From the NCBI GenBank assembly GCA_025938035.1, contig JAICQE010000033.1, forward strand, positions 1 through 29,688: a stretch of 29,688 nucleotides of DNA, read 5' to 3'. This document shows positions 7,889 to 16,074 of the stretch, in pieces. The translations under genes were made by a program, and so were the position numbers. Source of the DNA: Vicinamibacteria bacterium (lineage in GTDB: Bacteria > Acidobacteriota > Vicinamibacteria > Vicinamibacterales > UBA2999). Positions within the stretch are counted from its first letter, which is position 1. The number at the start of each line of letters is the position of its first letter. Under the pieces are notes generated by a model that saw only the letters and a program-made list of their open reading frames with translations, ran no database searches and was not told where the DNA came from.

Positions 7889-8983
7889 ATGCAATCCAGC
7901 CTTCTGATTCTCGGCGCCGGCCCGATAGCGGAGCGACTCATCGAGGAAATCGAGTCGCTCGACTCGCTGCACTTCACGGTCCTGGGCGTGGTCGACACCG
8001 AGCGGCCGGATCAGCACTCGCCGCTCGCCGATCGGTGGCTGGGCACGTGCGACGAGCTCGATCAGATCGTCGCGCGCGTGCGTCCGTCGCGGATCGTCGT
8101 GGCCATCGAGAACCGGCGCGATCGCCTCCCGCTGCAGGCGCTGCTCGATTCACGCGTGAGCGGCATCGACGTGGAGGACGCCATCGAGCTCTATGAGCGG
8201 ATCACCGGGAAGATGGCCATCGAGGCACTGCGGCCCAGCACGCTGATCCTGTCGAAGGGTTTCCGCAATCACGGAGCCGCGGAGGTGGTGGCCCGCCTCG
8301 TCAGCGTCCTCGGAGCCGTCGTCGGGCTGGTGATCTGCGCCCCGTTGCTCGCCGTGATCGCCCTGCTCGTGAAAATCGATTCCCCCGGACCCGTGCTCTT
8401 CGTGCAGCCGCGCGCCGGCCGCCACGGGTGCCCGTTCGGCCTCCTCAAGTTCCGCACGATGCATCCGACGATGGAGGCGCCGTCGGAGTGGGTCATGGAC
8501 AACATCCACCGCATCACGCGGGTTGGCCGGTACCTTCGCCGTTTCCGCCTCGACGAGCTGCCGCAGCTGGTCAACGTGGTCCGCGGCGAGATGAACCTGA
8601 TCGGCCCGCGTCCGCATCCGGTGTCCAATCACGCGACGTTCATGGAGCACATCGCGTACTACGGGCTGCGTTCGACGGTCCGGCCCGGCGTCACCGGCTG
8701 GGCGCAGGTGCGATACGGGTACGCGAACAACCTCGAGGAAGAAACCGAGAAGATGCGGTACGACCTGTACTACATCAAGAACCGGTCGCTGTGGCTCGAC
8801 CTGCGGATCATGTTCGCCACGATCGGCATCGTGCTGTTCGGCCAGGGCGCGGCGCAGGTTCGCCATCCGGCGCCGATGGGGCGCGATCTGTCGTGGCCCG
8901 CGGCGCAGCGGCTCCGCGCCAAGGACCTCGTGCCGGTGCTGGCCGATCAGGCGGCGCCGCGTTCCACCACAGGACGCCAGTGA
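7889..8983 (+). CDS. initiating sugar-phosphate transferase (bacterial sugar transferase family)
   Basis: The 364-residue protein starts with a Rossmann-like nucleotide-binding segment (LLILGAGPIAERL). One hydrophobic helix follows at about 134-162, then the catalytic bacterial sugar transferase domain with LLKFRTMH, RLDELPQLVNVVRGEM and LIGPRPHP. It should transfer a hexose-1-phosphate from a nucleotide sugar to undecaprenyl phosphate, starting EPS repeat-unit assembly at the inner membrane. It lacks the four N-terminal membrane helices of WbaP or WcaJ and looks like the shorter type found in exosortase-associated EPS loci. The frame is open far upstream through the kinase gene; ATG 7889 is chosen because the conserved N-terminus begins there. 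Confidence 0.92.
   Translation: MQSSLLILGAGPIAERLIEEIESLDSLHFTVLGVVDTERPDQHSPLADRWLGTCDELDQIVARVRPSRIVVAIENRRDRLPLQALLDSRVSGIDVEDAIELYERITGKMAIEALRPSTLILSKGFRNHGAAEVVARLVSVLGAVVGLVICAPLLAVIALLVKIDSPGPVLFVQPRAGRHGCPFGLLKFRTMHPTMEAPSEWVMDNIHRITRVGRYLRRFRLDELPQLVNVVRGEMNLIGPRPHPVSNHATFMEHIAYYGLRSTVRPGVTGWAQVRYGYANNLEEETEKMRYDLYYIKNRSLWLDLRIMFATIGIVLFGQGAAQVRHPAPMGRDLSWPAAQRLRAKDLVPVLADQAAPRSTTGRQ
8971..8974 (+). promoter_or_regulatory. Shine-Dalgarno sequence supporting the GTG start at 8980
   Basis: AGGA lies five bases before GTG 8980, which overlaps the preceding TGA as GTGA. The later candidate ATG 9061 has no comparable sequence, because a hairpin precedes it. This decides in favour of the upstream start for the polymerase gene. 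Confidence 0.55.
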
Positions 8984-10404
8984 ACACCTCCCCTGCGGCT
9001 CACACGGCTGCCTGGTGGCGGCCGCAGCCGGGTCCCCCTGCGGAGTCCGGCTTCAGCCGGATGACTCCAGGCCCGGCCAACTCCACGGCCAACACGGTTG
9101 CCTTTCGCGCGCTGGTCGCCTTCACGGCGATTCTCCTGCTGTCGCCGCAGGCGTGGTTCCCCGTGCTCGGCCAGCTGCGCATCGCGTTCGTCGCCGCAGC
9201 CGTCGCCATCGGCGCCCATCTCATGGATCGACTGGTGCGGCGCGATTCGGCACCGCCGTTCAATGCGGAGATTGGCATCGCGTTGCTGCTCGTCGCGTGG
9301 GCCACCATCACCGTGCCCGTCTCGTATTGGGCCGGCGGCAGTGTGGAGGTGCTGACGAGCCAGTACATCAAGGCCGTGCTGTTCTTCTGGCTGGTGGCCA
9401 CGCTGGCGACGACGAAGCGGCGGATCACGGCCATCGCGTGGACGCTGGTGCTCTGCGCCATTCCGCTGGCGGGCACCGGCGTGAGCAACTACCTCTCCGG
9501 CGAGGTCCTCTCGACCGGCGTGCCCGGATTGAAGCGCATCTACGGCTATATGGGCGGCTCGGGACTGGCGGCCAATCCCAACGATCTCGCGCTGATGCTC
9601 AACCTGATCATCCCGATCGCGGCGGCGCTGATGATCAGCACCAGACACCTGGCAGGACGCGGTGTTGCCGCCATCGCGATGCTTATCAGCATCGCCGGCG
9701 TGATCGTGACGTTTTCACGAGCCGGATTCCTGACACTCGCGGCAACCGGCGTCATGCTGCTGGCGGTGCTGGCGCGGCGCCATTCGAACGGCGCGGGCGC
9801 GCTGCTGGTTGCAGTCGCACTCGTTGTTCCGGTGGTTGTGCCGGACAGCTACTTCGATCGCCTGAGCACCATCACCGATATCGAGGCGGACCGCACCGGC
9901 TCGGCGCAGGGCCGCTGGCAGGACGTAATCGTCTCCGCGGGCATCGTGGCCCAGAACCCGATCGTCGGCGCCGGAATCGGCAACGACATGCTGGCGCTGA
10001 ACAGGTACCGCGGCCGCGACACCTACCGGTCCGTCCACAACGCCTATCTGCAGTACGCCGTCGATCTCGGCCTTCCGGGGCTGCTGCTCTTCGCCTGGCT
10101 CCACATCATGTGCTTCCGGACGGCGCGGCGGCTGGAGCGGCTGGCCCGCCATCATGAAGCCGTGAAGTCGATCGGCCCGCTGGCCGCGGGCATCCAGGTG
10201 TCGCTGGTCACGTTCTTCGTCGCGGCGATGTTCCACCCGATCGCCTATCAGTTCTATTTCTTCACCATCGGCGGTCTCGCGGTCGCGCTCAAGCACACCG
10301 CGCGCGCCGCCGCAATCGTCGACGAGCCGGTGCGGGCAGCGCGGCACCGCCTCGAGCCCGCCTTCGCTGAAGCTCCGGCGGGCAGGCCCGTCCCCCTGTC
10401 GTGA
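8980..10404 (+). CDS. O-antigen ligase/polymerase (Wzy-type) membrane protein
   Basis: The protein has about 475 residues and many hydrophobic helices from about residue 38 on. Its Wzy_C/WaaL-type signature reads GRWQDVIVSAGIVAQNPIVG, then a conserved HNAYLQYAVDLGLPGL loop containing the functional histidine. It should polymerise lipid-linked repeat units in the periplasm or ligate the glycan; the EPS setting favours polymerisation. GTG 8980 couples to the preceding stop. The first 27 or so residues are not hydrophobic and partly encode a palindromic repeat (9037-9071); ATG 9061 would remove them. The last residues (about PAFAEAPAGRP) are encoded by a second palindrome at 10356-10383. Both ends of this gene therefore carry repeat-derived sequence. 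Confidence 0.88.
   Translation: MNTSPAAHTAAWWRPQPGPPAESGFSRMTPGPANSTANTVAFRALVAFTAILLLSPQAWFPVLGQLRIAFVAAAVAIGAHLMDRLVRRDSAPPFNAEIGIALLLVAWATITVPVSYWAGGSVEVLTSQYIKAVLFFWLVATLATTKRRITAIAWTLVLCAIPLAGTGVSNYLSGEVLSTGVPGLKRIYGYMGGSGLAANPNDLALMLNLIIPIAAALMISTRHLAGRGVAAIAMLISIAGVIVTFSRAGFLTLAATGVMLLAVLARRHSNGAGALLVAVALVVPVVVPDSYFDRLSTITDIEADRTGSAQGRWQDVIVSAGIVAQNPIVGAGIGNDMLALNRYRGRDTYRSVHNAYLQYAVDLGLPGLLLFAWLHIMCFRTARRLERLARHHEAVKSIGPLAAGIQVSLVTFFVAAMFHPIAYQFYFFTIGGLAVALKHTARAAAIVDEPVRAARHRLEPAFAEAPAGRPVPLS
9037..9071. repeat. palindromic REP-like hairpin at the start of the polymerase gene
   Basis: GGAGT (9042-9046) plus CCGGC (9047-9051) pairs with GCCGG (9056-9060) plus ACTCC (9064-9068) around a TTCA loop. 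A 3-nt bulge is formed by ATG 9061-9063, and flanking CCT/AGG extends the stem. The element lies in coding sequence, adding residues near the N-terminus of the membrane protein. Confidence 0.6.
10356..10383. repeat. palindromic REP-like element at the end of the polymerase gene
   Basis: GCCCGCC (10356-10362) pairs with GGCGGGC (10377-10383), enclosing a small inner CTTC/GAAG stem. It encodes the hydrophilic tail PAFAEAPAGRP of the polymerase, ending about 20 nt before its stop codon. The following glycosyltransferase start is not disturbed. Confidence 0.6.
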
Positions 10405-11561
10405 CTCGCACGCGGCTCCTCAAGGTCGTCCCGACGCTGATGTGCGGCGGCACCGAGAACCAGTTCATGGCGCTCGGCCGGCTGCTCGACCGATCGCGGT
10501 TCGACGTCGCCTTCGCGTGCCTGCGGCGCTGGGGACCGTTCGTGGACGAGCTCGGACAGCTGGGCATTCCGCTGCGGGAATACCAGATCGCCACGTTCCG
10601 CAGCGTGCACGCGCTGGCGCAGCAGGCACGGCTGGCCCGCCAGATCGCGCGCAGCCGCATCGACATCGTCCACGCCTACAACTTCTATGGAAACGTCTTC
10701 GCGGTTCCGCCGGCGCGGCTCATGGCGCCGGTCGTAATCGCGTCGATTCGCGACCGGTCTCCGTACCTGACGCCGATGCAGAAGCGCGTGCAGCGCTATG
10801 CCTGCCAGTTCGCGGATCGCATCCTGGTTAACGCCGACGCAGTGCGCGACTGGCTCGTCAAGGAGGAGGGCTACGACCCCTCGAACATCGTGGTGATCCG
10901 GAACGGCGTGGACATGACGCGCTTCGCCGGTCAGCCGGCCGGCGAGCGCATCCGGCACGAGCTGGGGCTGCCGGCGAGCGCCCGGCGGGTCGTCGTCGTC
11001 TCCCGCCTGGCGCGCCTCAAGGGCATCGAGGTGTTCCTCGAGGCCGCCGCGGCGCTGAAGCCGCGTTATCCGGACGTGCAGTTTCTGATCGTCGGCGAAA
11101 CGAGCCCGCCGGATCCGGCATATCTGCTCTGCCTCGAACAGCTGTCGCAGCAGCTCGGCGTGGCGGATCGGGTGACGTTTACGGGCCGGCGCTCGGATAT
11201 TCCCGCCGTGCTTGGTGCCGCCGACGTCGCGGTGATGCCGTCGCTCAACGAGGCCCTTTCCAACGTCGTGCTCGAATCCATGGCGGCGGCGGCGCCGGTC
11301 GTGGCGACCTGCGTCGGCGGGACGCCGGAAGCGCTGACCGATGGCGCCACCGGACTGCTGGTGACGCCCGGCCACGCAGGAGCGATTGCCGGTGCTGTCG
11401 CGCGGCTCCTGGACGACCGCGAGCGGGCGGCCCGGCTGGGCCGCGCCGCACGGGCACGCATCGCCGAGCGGTTCTCGGTCGATCGCATGGTGTCTGCGAC
11501 AGAAGACCTCTATGCGGATCTGCTCGCGCGCAAGCAGCAGCGCCGGTCGATGGCGGCATGA
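10401..11561 (+). CDS. GT4-family glycosyltransferase
   Basis: This 386-residue GT-B-fold enzyme opens with LLKVVPTLMCGGTENQ, the glycine-rich N-terminal loop of family 4. The C-terminal donor-binding half contains VVVVSRLARLKGIEVFLEAA and the E-x7-E motif (SLNEALSNVVLESMA). It should add one sugar from a nucleotide donor to the lipid-linked repeat unit on the cytoplasmic face. Donor and acceptor cannot be read from the sequence. GTG 10401 overlaps the preceding stop as GTGA, and the end overlaps the next gene as ATGA, so it sits in a coupled translation chain. Confidence 0.93.
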   Translation: MTRTRLLKVVPTLMCGGTENQFMALGRLLDRSRFDVAFACLRRWGPFVDELGQLGIPLREYQIATFRSVHALAQQARLARQIARSRIDIVHAYNFYGNVFAVPPARLMAPVVIASIRDRSPYLTPMQKRVQRYACQFADRILVNADAVRDWLVKEEGYDPSNIVVIRNGVDMTRFAGQPAGERIRHELGLPASARRVVVVSRLARLKGIEVFLEAAAALKPRYPDVQFLIVGETSPPDPAYLLCLEQLSQQLGVADRVTFTGRRSDIPAVLGAADVAVMPSLNEALSNVVLESMAAAAPVVATCVGGTPEALTDGATGLLVTPGHAGAIAGAVARLLDDRERAARLGRAARARIAERFSVDRMVSATEDLYADLLARKQQRRSMAA

Positions 11562-12694
11562 CAGGGCTGGCTGCGGATCTCGACGCTCGCGCCGATCGTC
11601 GCCAGGTCACGGCGGAGATCGTGACCGACTACGAGACGTTCGTACGGCTCGAGCCGGAGTGGAACGACGCCGTGAGCCGTGCCCACGTGCCGCACCCGTT
11701 CCTGCTCCACGAGTGGTTCCGCACATGGTGGGACTGCTTCGGCGCCGGCCGCCGGCTGCACGTCGTGGTCGTGCGTGACGGTGCGGACGTCGTCGCAATC
11801 GCACCGCTGATGACCGAGCAGGTCCACATGTACGGCCTCACCGTGCGGAAGCTCGATCTGCTCCACAACGATCACACGCCGCGCGTTGACTGCATCGCCG
11901 CCGGATCTCCGCTGGAGAGCTATGGGGCGATCTGGGATGCCCTGCGCGATGCGAACGACCAGTGGGACGTCCTTCAGCTCAGCCGGCTGCCGGACGACTC
12001 GCCGACGCGCATCGCTTTCGCTGCCCTTGCGGACCGCGACGGATACGGCACGGGCATCTGGCGAGGCGACAGCTCTCCGTACCTGACGCTGTCGGGCACA
12101 TGGGACGCCTATCACGCGTCGCTGTCCGCGAAATTCCGTTCAAACCTTCGCAACCGCCTGTCGCGCCTGCGCGCATTCGGAGAGCCGCGGCTCGAAGTGC
12201 TCGACGCCGCGGAGCAGATCGCCGGCGCGAGCGAGGAGGCGCTCCGCCTCGAGGCGTCCGGCTGGAAGGACAAAGCGGGGACGTCGATCACCTCGGATGC
12301 TGCGGTGCACCGGTTCTATTCGCTGCTGGCGCAACGCGCCGCGGAACGCGGCTGGCTGCGCCTGATGTTCCTGACCGTCGGCGGGCGCCGGATCGCGACG
12401 TCCTACGGGTCGTGCTTCGACGGGCGCCTCTTTCTCTTCAAGACCGGCTACGACCCGGACTACGCCGCGTGCGCGCCCTTCAAGCTGCTCACGTACTTCG
12501 CCGTCGAGCGCGCGTTCGCGGAGGGACTTCGCGAGATCGATTTTCTCGGCGACCGAGAACCGTGGAAGCTGGAATGGACATCGACCAGCCGCGTCCACGA
12601 GTGGCTGTACGTGTTTCCACACACCATCCGAGCGCGGCTTTTGCATTCCCTGAAGTTTCAGGTGGTACCGGAGCTGAAACGATGGCGAGCGTAA
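11558..12694 (+). CDS. GNAT/FemAB-fold acyltransferase (CelD/BioF2-like), first copy
   Basis: The protein has 378 residues. The N-terminal half contains the family pattern EWNDAV...PFLLHEWFRTWWDCFG followed by VVVVRDGADVVAIAPL. The C-terminal GNAT-like half has RLMFLTVGGRRIATSYG and FLFKTGYDPDYAACAPFKLL, then DFLGDREPWKLEW. Proteins of this type sit in many EPS and cellulose loci and are thought to acylate sugars, though substrates are rarely known. It clearly resembles the protein encoded at 13848. It starts within ATGA at the end of the glycosyltransferase. An alternative role is FemAB-like amino-acid transfer; I cannot separate the two from sequence alone. Confidence 0.85.
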   Translation: MTGLAADLDARADRRQVTAEIVTDYETFVRLEPEWNDAVSRAHVPHPFLLHEWFRTWWDCFGAGRRLHVVVVRDGADVVAIAPLMTEQVHMYGLTVRKLDLLHNDHTPRVDCIAAGSPLESYGAIWDALRDANDQWDVLQLSRLPDDSPTRIAFAALADRDGYGTGIWRGDSSPYLTLSGTWDAYHASLSAKFRSNLRNRLSRLRAFGEPRLEVLDAAEQIAGASEEALRLEASGWKDKAGTSITSDAAVHRFYSLLAQRAAERGWLRLMFLTVGGRRIATSYGSCFDGRLFLFKTGYDPDYAACAPFKLLTYFAVERAFAEGLREIDFLGDREPWKLEWTSTSRVHEWLYVFPHTIRARLLHSLKFQVVPELKRWRA

Positions 12695-13848
12695 TCGGCA
12701 CTTTCGTTCCCACGTATCAGGGACTCTCCGCAACAGACTTCGTGCGGACGCGCGCCAGCGCCGCCGGCTGCTTCCCGTTCAACGCGCCGCATCACCTTTC
12801 GTTCTATCGCGCGCGCAACGCGATCTATCACCTCTTTCGGGCGCTGCTCGAGACCAACCCCGGACTGACCGTGCTGGCGCCCGATTACAACAGCGGCAAC
12901 GAAATCCTGGCCATGCGCGCGGCCGGCGCCGCGCTGCGGTACTACCCGATACGCGGGGACATGACGCTCGATCCGGACGAGATCGAATGGAGCTGCCGCC
13001 GGCACAACCCTGATCTGCTGTACGTGATCCATTACGCCGGCTGGCCGCAGCCGATGGCTGACATCGTGGACCTGTGCCGCCGCCGCGGCATGCTGCTGGT
13101 TGAAGACTGCGCGCTCGCGCTTCTCAGCGAAACCAACGGCCGCCCGCTCGGCAGCTTCGGCGACTGGTCGGTGTTCTGCCTGTACAAGACGCTGCCGCTG
13201 CCCAACGGCGCATTGCTCGTGCAAAACGGCCCGCGGCTCGAATCGCTCGAACGGTTGGTGCTGCGTGACGCCGGTGCCGCGTCGGTGCTCGGACGAACCG
13301 CCGAACTGCTCGTGCAGCGCCTGCGCGGCCGTGCCAACGGTGTTGGCGCTGCGCTGCAGGTGGTGAAACGTGGCGTCGGCCGCGCCGCCGGCGTGCTGTC
13401 GGTTCGCCGGGCGAACGTCGGCGACATCGGCTTCAGCCTCGACGAAGTGGACCTCGCGATGTCGCCCGTCTCGCAGCGCCTGCTCGAGCGGTTCGACTAC
13501 GGTGAGATCAGACGGCGGCGCGTCGAGAACTATCGCCGGCTGGCAGCGCGACTGGCCGGTTACGCGGTCCCGGTATTCCGCTCCGTTCCCGACGGTGTGT
13601 GTCCGCTGTTCTTCCCCGTTCTCGTTAGCGACAAGCACCAGACGGCGGAAAGGCTGCGCGCGCACGGCGTGGACGCGCTCGAGTTCTGGAACGACAGCAG
13701 CGAGCCAGGCGGCCACGAGATGGGACCCGACGCCCAGTTCCTCCGGCGCCACGTCTTGGAACTGCCAATCCATCAGGACCTCACGGTTCGTCACATCGAT
13801 CACATCGCCCGGCAGATGTCCGGTCTCGGCCTCGGAGCGGCCGCGTGA
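12682..13848 (+). CDS. DegT/DnrJ/EryC1/StrS-family PLP-dependent aminotransferase
   Basis: The 388-residue protein has the fold signature of sugar aminotransferases. TVLAPDYNSGNEILAMRAAG lies near the N-terminus, VEDCALALL (cofactor-ring aspartate) in the middle, and K169 in CLYKTLPLPNGALL is the likely PLP lysine. The usual S-x-H-K is replaced by CLYK and the glycines after the lysine are reduced, so the member is divergent. Family members transfer an amino group from glutamate to a keto-sugar nucleotide; some lack activity. ATG 12682 has GGAG at 12670-12673. The gene overlaps the previous one by 13 nt. The frame is open upstream to 11962, but that part is a shadow of the acyltransferase gene. 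Confidence 0.87.
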   Translation: MASVIGTFVPTYQGLSATDFVRTRASAAGCFPFNAPHHLSFYRARNAIYHLFRALLETNPGLTVLAPDYNSGNEILAMRAAGAALRYYPIRGDMTLDPDEIEWSCRRHNPDLLYVIHYAGWPQPMADIVDLCRRRGMLLVEDCALALLSETNGRPLGSFGDWSVFCLYKTLPLPNGALLVQNGPRLESLERLVLRDAGAASVLGRTAELLVQRLRGRANGVGAALQVVKRGVGRAAGVLSVRRANVGDIGFSLDEVDLAMSPVSQRLLERFDYGEIRRRRVENYRRLAARLAGYAVPVFRSVPDGVCPLFFPVLVSDKHQTAERLRAHGVDALEFWNDSSEPGGHEMGPDAQFLRRHVLELPIHQDLTVRHIDHIARQMSGLGLGAAA

Positions 13849-14984
13849 TGCCGTGCCGTGCCCTGTCGGTCACCAGCGTCCAGGACGCGGAGTCCTTTGC
13901 GGCGCTTCGACGCGAATGGTCCGAGCTGCTCCAGTCGAGCGCCAGCAGCAACCCCTTCCTGACCTGGGAGTGGTTGTACGCATGGTGGATGCACTTCGGG
14001 AACTCGAATGGCCTCCGGCTGCTCGTGGTTCGTGCCGGCACGGAACTGATCGCGATCGCGCCGCTCCGGATGGTCAGCGCGTCGTTGTACTGGTTCTCGC
14101 GTCTCGAGTTCCTGGGAACCGGAGAGGCAGGTTCGGACTACCTGGACGTGATCGCACGTCGCGGCTGTGAGGACAAGGCTGTCGAGGCACTCGCCGACTT
14201 CCTGACGTCGCGCCAGCTGACCCTCCGCCTGACGCATCTGCCGCCTGCGTCCATCTCCGCGCAACTGGCCAGGAGGCTCAGCGGCGCCGGCTGGGCGACA
14301 TGCGTCGCGGATGACGGGACGTGCCCGCTCGTGGATCTCCAGGGCCATACGTTCGAGTCGTTCCTCGGTAGCGTTGGCGCTTCTCATCGCGCGAACATCC
14401 GCCGGCGCTTGCGTGCCCTCGACCGCGAGTTCGACGCGCGATTCGACCGGATCACACGGCATGAAGATCGGCAGGCCGGGCTCGCCGCGCTCGCCACGTT
14501 TCATAAGCGGCGCTATGCGGATCGCGGTGGTTCGACCGCCTTCGCATCAATGGCAGCGCGCGCCTTTCACGAAGACGCAACGCACCTGGCGCTCGAGGGC
14601 GGCTGGCTGCGGATGTACGCCCTGACATTGAACGGCGCCACTGCCGCGGTCATGTACGGCTTCCACATGGGAGGCCGCTTCTATTTCTATCAGCACGGCT
14701 ACGACGAGACGTACTCCCCGCAGAGCATCGGCCTCGTGCTGATGGCGCTCACAATCAAGGCGGCCATCAACGAAGGTGCCAATGAGTTCGACATGCTCTG
14801 GGGCACCGAATCGTACAAGTCGCGGTGGGCCCGCCGTGCCAGCCTCCTGCAGCGTGTCGATCTCTATCCCGTCCATTTCGGCGGCTCGGTGCAGCGGCAC
14901 GCGGTCGAGGCACGCCGCGGCGTCGCCGGCCTGGCGCGGCGCGTATTGGCCCTGGGGACCCCTGGAGCGACCCGTGCTAGCTAA
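13848..14984 (+). CDS. GNAT/FemAB-fold acyltransferase (CelD/BioF2-like), second copy
   Basis: The 378-residue protein parallels the one at 11558 block by block: EWSELL...PFLTWEWLYAWWMHFG, LLVVRAGTELIAIAPL, YALTLNGATAAVMYGF and FYFYQHGYDETYSPQSIGL, ending with DMLWGTESYKSRWARR. The two flank the aminotransferase, so one may have arisen by duplication; their divergence suggests different acceptors. The A of ATG 13848 is the last base of the preceding TGA, and an in-frame GTG at 13845 would add one residue. The acyl donor and sugar acceptor are unknown. N-acylation of the amino sugar made by the neighbouring aminotransferase is a reasonable inference. Confidence 0.84.
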   Translation: MPCRALSVTSVQDAESFAALRREWSELLQSSASSNPFLTWEWLYAWWMHFGNSNGLRLLVVRAGTELIAIAPLRMVSASLYWFSRLEFLGTGEAGSDYLDVIARRGCEDKAVEALADFLTSRQLTLRLTHLPPASISAQLARRLSGAGWATCVADDGTCPLVDLQGHTFESFLGSVGASHRANIRRRLRALDREFDARFDRITRHEDRQAGLAALATFHKRRYADRGGSTAFASMAARAFHEDATHLALEGGWLRMYALTLNGATAAVMYGFHMGGRFYFYQHGYDETYSPQSIGLVLMALTIKAAINEGANEFDMLWGTESYKSRWARRASLLQRVDLYPVHFGGSVQRHAVEARRGVAGLARRVLALGTPGATRAS

Positions 14985-16074
14985 TCGAACGAACCGCTGG
15001 CGCACGCACGTGAAGAGCGCGCTGGCGTCAACCATCTCGCGCACCCACGAACTGGGTCTCGCCGAAGCACTGGCACGAGGACCCGAGCGTCCGCTCATCC
15101 TTGGCTATCACCGGGTCGTCGACGATTTCGACGGCACGGCGCGCGACGAGATGCCGAGCATGCTCACCAGCACCGCCATGTTCGAGCGCCACCTCGACCT
15201 CGTCGGAAGCCGCTTCCGGTTCACGACGCTCGACGAGATCGGCGAGCACCTCGCCGACGGACGGCCGTTTACCGAGCGCGTGGCGGCGGTCACGTTCGAC
15301 GACGGGTATCGCGATAACTACGAGCAGGCGTTCCCGATCCTGAAGCGCAAGGGCATTCCCGCGGCGGTGTTCGTGGTCACTGATCTCGTCGGCCGGCAGC
15401 GGTGGCAGATCCATGACCAGCTGTTCCACCTCGTCACGAAAGCCTTTGCCGCGTGGGACGACCCCCGGCGCGAGCTGTCGGCGCTGCTGCGCCAGCTCGA
15501 CCTCCCTGCCGGCCACCTGCGTCGCTCGCGCGCCGCGACCAGCTCGCCGATGATGACCGTCTCCGCCCTGTTGCCGGATCTGTCGATGGCAAACATCAGC
15601 CGTGTCCTGGCGGCACTGGAAGCCAGCACCGGAAACGGCTTCCACGACATCGCCCTGTCGCTGACGTGGCCGATGATCGTCGAGATGCATCGCGCGGGCA
15701 TCACGATAGGCTCCCATACACGCCGCCATGTCTCGCTGCCCGCGGAATCGACAGACACCGTGGTCGCCGAGCTGGAAGGGTCGAAGCGCGCGATCGAGGA
15801 GCACATCGGCGCGCCGGTGACGCACTTCGCATATCCGGGAGGCCAGTTCACCCCGCGTGATGTCGATGTGCTCGAGCGGACGGGTTACCGCTTCGGGTAC
15901 ACGGCGTGCCCGCATCAGGATGCCCGGCATCCGACGCTGACCATCGAGCGGCTGCTGCTGTGGGAAGGCTCGTCCGTCGACGGCGATGGCCGGTTCTCGC
16001 CGGCCATCCTGCATTGCCAGGTCCACGACCTGTGGCCGCCGGCGCGCACGTGCGGCCGCGTGCACCACGTATGA
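14974..16074 (+). CDS. polysaccharide deacetylase (NodB domain), first copy
   Basis: The 366-residue protein belongs to carbohydrate esterase family 4. TFDDGY (residues 107-112) gives the catalytic and metal-binding aspartates, and SHTRRH (247-252) supplies the metal-binding histidines. FAYPGGQFTP is the later family motif. About 100 residues separate the first two motifs, an insertion also seen in EPS-locus members. The enzyme should remove N- or O-acetyl groups from the polymer. No signal peptide is evident, so it may act on lipid-linked intermediates. The start is GTG 14974, with GGAG at 14964-14967, overlapping the previous gene by 11 nt; GTG 15010 is a weaker alternative. Confidence 0.9.
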   Translation: MLANRTNRWRTHVKSALASTISRTHELGLAEALARGPERPLILGYHRVVDDFDGTARDEMPSMLTSTAMFERHLDLVGSRFRFTTLDEIGEHLADGRPFTERVAAVTFDDGYRDNYEQAFPILKRKGIPAAVFVVTDLVGRQRWQIHDQLFHLVTKAFAAWDDPRRELSALLRQLDLPAGHLRRSRAATSSPMMTVSALLPDLSMANISRVLAALEASTGNGFHDIALSLTWPMIVEMHRAGITIGSHTRRHVSLPAESTDTVVAELEGSKRAIEEHIGAPVTHFAYPGGQFTPRDVDVLERTGYRFGYTACPHQDARHPTLTIERLLLWEGSSVDGDGRFSPAILHCQVHDLWPPARTCGRVHHV

